64,000 nt of DNA from Bacteroidales bacterium UBA3653 (GTDB taxonomy: Bacteria > Bacteroidota > Bacteroidia > Bacteroidales > Paludibacteraceae): positions 186,001-250,000 of the forward strand of contig DFKE01000012.1 in assembly GCA_002373505.1 (NCBI GenBank), given 5' to 3'. Position numbers and translations under genes: made by a program. The stretch's first letter is position 1; each line of letters begins with the position of its first letter. This document shows, in pieces, positions 62,401-64,000 of the stretch. The notes under the pieces are model-generated. The model searched no databases. It saw only the letters and a list, made by a program, of their open reading frames with translations, and was not told where the DNA came from.

Positions 62401-64000
62401 AGAAGCACGAGGTGTGTTTGTAAATGCAACTACAACTACTTATACCCGTACGGCATTTGAAAACCAGAAAACATCATCCAAATGGGCTGATGCTACAACT
62501 TATGCAGCATACAATGCTGTCTTCCCGGGTGACAAAGCGTATGCTTCTGCTGGCAAGGTAGTTATCAATGGTGGTAAATATACCATCAATGCGGCTACTA
62601 CGACAGCATATGGCGTTTATCTGGCGCAGACCAGCGTGTCCGCTAATAAGTCAGCTATAGCGGCAGCTGAAGCTACAATCAAAAATGCCACATTTGACGT
62701 ATCCACCAATGGTACAACTTATGCCTATGGTATCCGGTCCGGTGGCGATGTGACAATTGATGGATGTAATATCAAGGTACAGCCGAAAACGACGACTGCT
62801 TATGGCGTATATATGGATAATAATACAGCCACGATTACTAACACTACGTTGGATGTGAAAGGAACAACCACAGCATATGCGCTGTACGCCAATGCATCTA
62901 TCAATTCTACCAATGGTTATGATTATCATGGTCGTTTCGATCTGGGTGCGGGCAATGATTTCACGGCTGCGGCTACTGCCGGTAATACCGCGCATGTCAT
63001 GACCTTGATTGCAGCGAAGCGTAATATTGCCAGCGGCGATTTCGCAGGCGATTATGCCAACGCGGCTACAGCTGTCATCCGTGACGGTAAATATAAAGCT
63101 ACCGCTACCGGTACTACTACCTATGTGCTTAACCTCTCTGCAAATCAAGTACAAGGAGCCGTTTCTGCCGCTCCGTCATGTACAATCGAGGGTGGTAAAT
63201 TCTGGGCGGCTGCTACCGGAGGTACGCAAGGTGTATGTACTGCCAACGGAGTGAAAGGAAATATCCTATTGCAAGGCGGTGTTTATAATATCAATACCAA
63301 CCTCTCTTCGTTCTTGGCTCCGGGGTATGATGAAGTGCCTATCGAGAGCGGACGTGCTGAATATACAGAGGGCTATCGCTATGAGATTCTGCCTTCAGGT
63401 CCGCACGGAAACTATGTCTGCCAGATTGGTTCTACCAAATATAAGACGCTGGAAGAGGCGTTGTCAGTAGTCACCAGCGGTCAGACGATCTACATGATTG
63501 CAAACTATACCCTTCCTGCCGGCGATTATATCCTGCCGAGTGGAGCAACCTTGCTTATCCCATACACTACTTCAAGCGGAAAGGGAGGAACGACAGCTAT
63601 TGGCGCTGCAGCTGTTACCACTACATCTGCTACCACGCCGACACTCTTCCGCAAACTGACTTTTGCAAGTGGCGCCAACTTAACAAGTTTCGGTACAATA
63701 GAAACGTCGGCGCAACAGAAAGCCAATGGCCAGTACGGCGCCAATGTCGGTATGGCTTCGGGACCTTATGGACAACTTGATCTAAAAGAAGGATCGCACA
63801 TTGAGATGGAGAACGGAGCGAACCTCTATTGTTGGGGATTCGTAACCGGCAAGGGAACGATCAATGTGAAGAAAGGTGCTAACACACTGGAGGGCTTCCA
63901 ATTAGGTGACTGGTGTGGCGGAACTAATGCCTCTAATTTGATCGGAAATAGCCAAAAGGTATTCCCGATTACCCATTATTTCTTCCAGAGCATAGAATGC
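56417..64000 (+). CDS. Giant modular surface protein 2 (3' partial)
   Basis: An open frame of 2528 codons that continues beyond the window. An extended N-terminus precedes the signal sequence (SVVITFVATVCLLFALPQGAKA, ~23-44, in two halves). Residues ~45-870 are beta-rich domains. Residues ~875-1415 hold at least three ~100-residue Ig-like repeats of the ASPM/SPD-2/Hydin type (IDFGYVEQEASWGRVLTMTN, NFGSLQRNQSAFWNVELTN, YFGDFNVGDAATRTLYIAN). Residues ~1480-2305 form a long beta-helix-like region with about 17 copies of a TxAYGVY-type motif (SYGIYQG, TYGVYFD, AYGVYAT, AYGLYTV, AYGVYLA, AYGVYMD). From ~2330 the module shared with giant protein 1 begins (YTLPAGDYILPSGATLLIP, GFVTGKGTI). Probably cell-surface exposed; function unknown. 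Confidence 0.85.
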   Translation, partial: MKNLFKQIIKNVEGMNNASNARSVVITFVATVCLLFALPQGAKAEEREKEYTAVNGNAPSLWKAAFPTTDIVSITYLNNDAGSRDGKLRIAGSDGTGQTGYMTFSAQNNTYIHTYQYTGNESQNAGYAYFNDGYNVTTASASSYKLKLKGQSNQNRGPVTLDKPSTNIVINDAGSGGCSPTYVHGDISYAKFVVWIPEVKPDASSNYEANYPVSEVIKTTGTATSTQSVTVNVSEAIAVGDFEAAWENKVGKGTFSTPNLTLSADKKTLTVTFTYTSASGTSWQDGSGYSADLVISSQNTINDKTYTYHVSGAATDQKPEASISWKIGSTLYVGDKFDAGDIISTNSAGDYSFTTSMSEVAYIDDYQGLSILKDDANTITITVKQVAAGDYGETTRTHTFSVSKRTATFTFNPYGANEALPGTLFTGQPTYTGFITQTTALPVLSAAKYQLPELTYTLDTENYLSIDASGNATTKLSAGTTHLTITGTGNDAWNDIHAEYDVVVVKDPKCTELCLSTTSVYVDLTKGSDFLWLGAGSEGNFTWASNQLKIGDSHDKYSRTTNVMMHFEGAPDKLQITYNSDNSGTLTIKQSADGSSWGTTSINSTSTSTSSTTNDNIQLNEATRYLQITYSGIKYIYFSKFCITAKSTFSVPSTVQLTQSGGVVLDEIFNVSQDNIKQITITSSNPHFTVSPSTLAAAQGLGYGHSVIPITVSFAGSDETETATLTLSATTMDDVALTSKTIAVSIIHPTHYVQGIARVGTGWGKVHIATDATVPDASAYVGGGSAGVGATMSTAVLNCGATGEGDTKTFTLRAMPDNTWQFAEWQDQAGNFLSGDNPYVANATALSADAAHPTQYTYKAIFFKGFNSAPVFRLENLNLADTKSGQSVGGTLVVEGDPSGRPKYIVANEVSVSFEDIAGHTGEAAKFSAGTYNKGTHSFPITFDPRPNKHLTDRTYQAKAVVTATNDEFDENGDFLQKRTTTHECLVTVVCHPADMASFNVPDEIDFGYVEQEASWGRVLTMTNIENMEGDASLTLSNTIFTNMGYGGGSFSLGYTFHAGQEGLLTATATVTARNYDDVEVSKDVTLKVVANKPQFEVSNLSMGSMVSGDEPISAYLPLGNLHGADPSEITITITDSPGHAGESAVFSSLDYDESAEAFYITFAPVGAHVDDKAYQAQATISATNLVGTTTVTVLINATVLTSAPATFDVEASHNFGSLQRNQSAFWNVELTNISNAGEELPSISFTGTNAEYFSAEAYDPVNHRFTVKFTPLAVNPSCSATAHVVVKNFDGKPTEKTITLTGTCVPAPAASFDVQNSDNESVVGTGVYFGDFNVGDAATRTLYIANLLNIKEGTVPAVSISPEGKFAAAAYNATTKSFDITFTALEGMETVQNAVATFTVLNNDDQVTEKTVPLSAFVVKPADFDVRVTSAGGGVLLEGSWADGLAEANKPANAGCTVTLMRAVTGLTAYQEIKNTFTLDLNGKKLSGKNNGSIIYVNGAGKTLTIKDSKSDGRIENINNTFPGIAYGVNVTAGSLMLHSGTIYVENNGASGRKAVGILNKLNTNVTINGGKVEVYGYNDSYGIYQGSDAGDNMTFTMNNGEVTIEGATNIMGVYARGNVNINGGVINATATSRYSFGIRLYATANATATNCVWGKLNMTGGTINSTCNSDANAARETYGVYFDCSNAAMGTSTATDGSHANKAAAIGTISNATINATTYGNTAYGIIAYGSYNSKTNTYDVIRVNNSTINATAKYYNAYGVYATGGVDATNNVTPSGTTGAVYFANVELTDCEVNATVNTYTTAYAVWATTGSGTIYKDKQPNYYGEYAGGATVTINSGTYTATTGTTNAYAAVTSTRSKTIYDSETSVYAERTLGGNAEGYATLNIHGGTFRANAGTTTARAVSNGGNCTIDGGEFYATTGTSTAYGLYTVSGKLKATGIKVDVTAGTGTAYGIVVDVAGAPTGNQAWTGFTYAGDAELNNLDVTVKTSTATEARGVFVNATTTTYTRTAFENQKTSSKWADATTYAAYNAVFPGDKAYASAGKVVINGGKYTINAATTTAYGVYLAQTSVSANKSAIAAAEATIKNATFDVSTNGTTYAYGIRSGGDVTIDGCNIKVQPKTTTAYGVYMDNNTATITNTTLDVKGTTTAYALYANASINSTNGYDYHGRFDLGAGNDFTAAATAGNTAHVMTLIAAKRNIASGDFAGDYANAATAVIRDGKYKATATGTTTYVLNLSANQVQGAVSAAPSCTIEGGKFWAAATGGTQGVCTANGVKGNILLQGGVYNINTNLSSFLAPGYDEVPIESGRAEYTEGYRYEILPSGPHGNYVCQIGSTKYKTLEEALSVVTSGQTIYMIANYTLPAGDYILPSGATLLIPYTTSSGKGGTTAIGAAAVTTTSATTPTLFRKLTFASGANLTSFGTIETSAQQKANGQYGANVGMASGPYGQLDLKEGSHIEMENGANLYCWGFVTGKGTINVKKGANTLEGFQLGDWCGGTNASNLIGNSQKVFPITHYFFQSIEC

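Noticed and set aside
1..64000. tRNA, rRNA, tmRNA and transposase genes
   Set aside because: None could be recognised by eye on either strand; a covariance-model scan would be needed to exclude small RNAs.

Overview
The window looks like a chromosomal piece of an uncultured or poorly studied Bacteroidales species. The evidence is SusC/SusD pairs, a hybrid two-component regulator, Bacteroidetes-type promoters (TTTG or CTTG, about 20 bp, then TAnnTTTG), lipoproteins with short lipoboxes, and conserved Bacteroidales neighbourhoods (rsfS-ftsH, FKBP-like lipoproteins-glmM). Species cannot be named from sequence alone.

Layout. 1-13.9 kb is a complete fructan utilisation locus on the + strand. It starts with a membrane-spanning sugar sensor fused directly to an AraC DNA-binding domain (5' end cut by the window). 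Then come SusC, SusD, a surface glycan-binding lipoprotein, two GH32 fructosidases separated by a small secreted protein, an MFS sugar importer and a PfkB fructokinase. 14.0-22.3 kb is a run of - strand housekeeping genes: lipoprotein, SRPBCC protein, phosphatidylserine decarboxylase, DeoC, an NfnAB-type fusion, PBP4-like DacB, BirA and RfbB. 22.4-28.75 kb (+) carries rsfS, ftsH, an M16 peptidase, surE and a small membrane protein. 28.7-38.0 kb (-) carries lpxB, glmM, two FKBP-like lipoproteins, an orphan hybrid two-component system, rfbA and menA. 38.3-44.5 kb (+) holds a 2029-residue surface protein and a small proline-rich peptide gene. 44.6-54.1 kb is an accessory island of toxin-antitoxin genes and gene fragments: an intact hipBA beside a beheaded copy, RhuM intact and deleted, and pieces of YhcG, KilA-N and AAA ATPase genes. 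54.1-64 kb is an AT-richer operon with an Lgt-like transferase, an EptA-like phosphoethanolamine transferase and a second giant surface protein that runs off the window.

The most unusual signal is not a gene. Spacers between genes are built from very short tandem repeats with locus-specific units but fixed periods: mostly 7 bp, also 11 bp and 15 bp. Some spacers consist exactly of whole 7-mers (19755-19782 is four units and nothing else). The same arrays lie in frame inside conserved genes (fructokinase, rfbA twice, the Nfn fusion, the signal peptide of the glycan-binding protein, the tail of the first giant protein) and supply start and stop codons. A hairpin joined to 11-bp arrays occurs twice, in opposite orientation, 32 kb apart. 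In the island, a separate spacer block recurs before successive genes, like cassette boundaries.

Working model for the fructan locus: SusCD and the lipoproteins bind and import fructan, GH32 enzymes release fructose, the MFS carries it into the cytoplasm and fructokinase phosphorylates it. The sensor would detect fructose in the periplasm and activate the susC promoter through a 14-bp inverted repeat. This is inference from gene content and known Bacteroides fructan loci.
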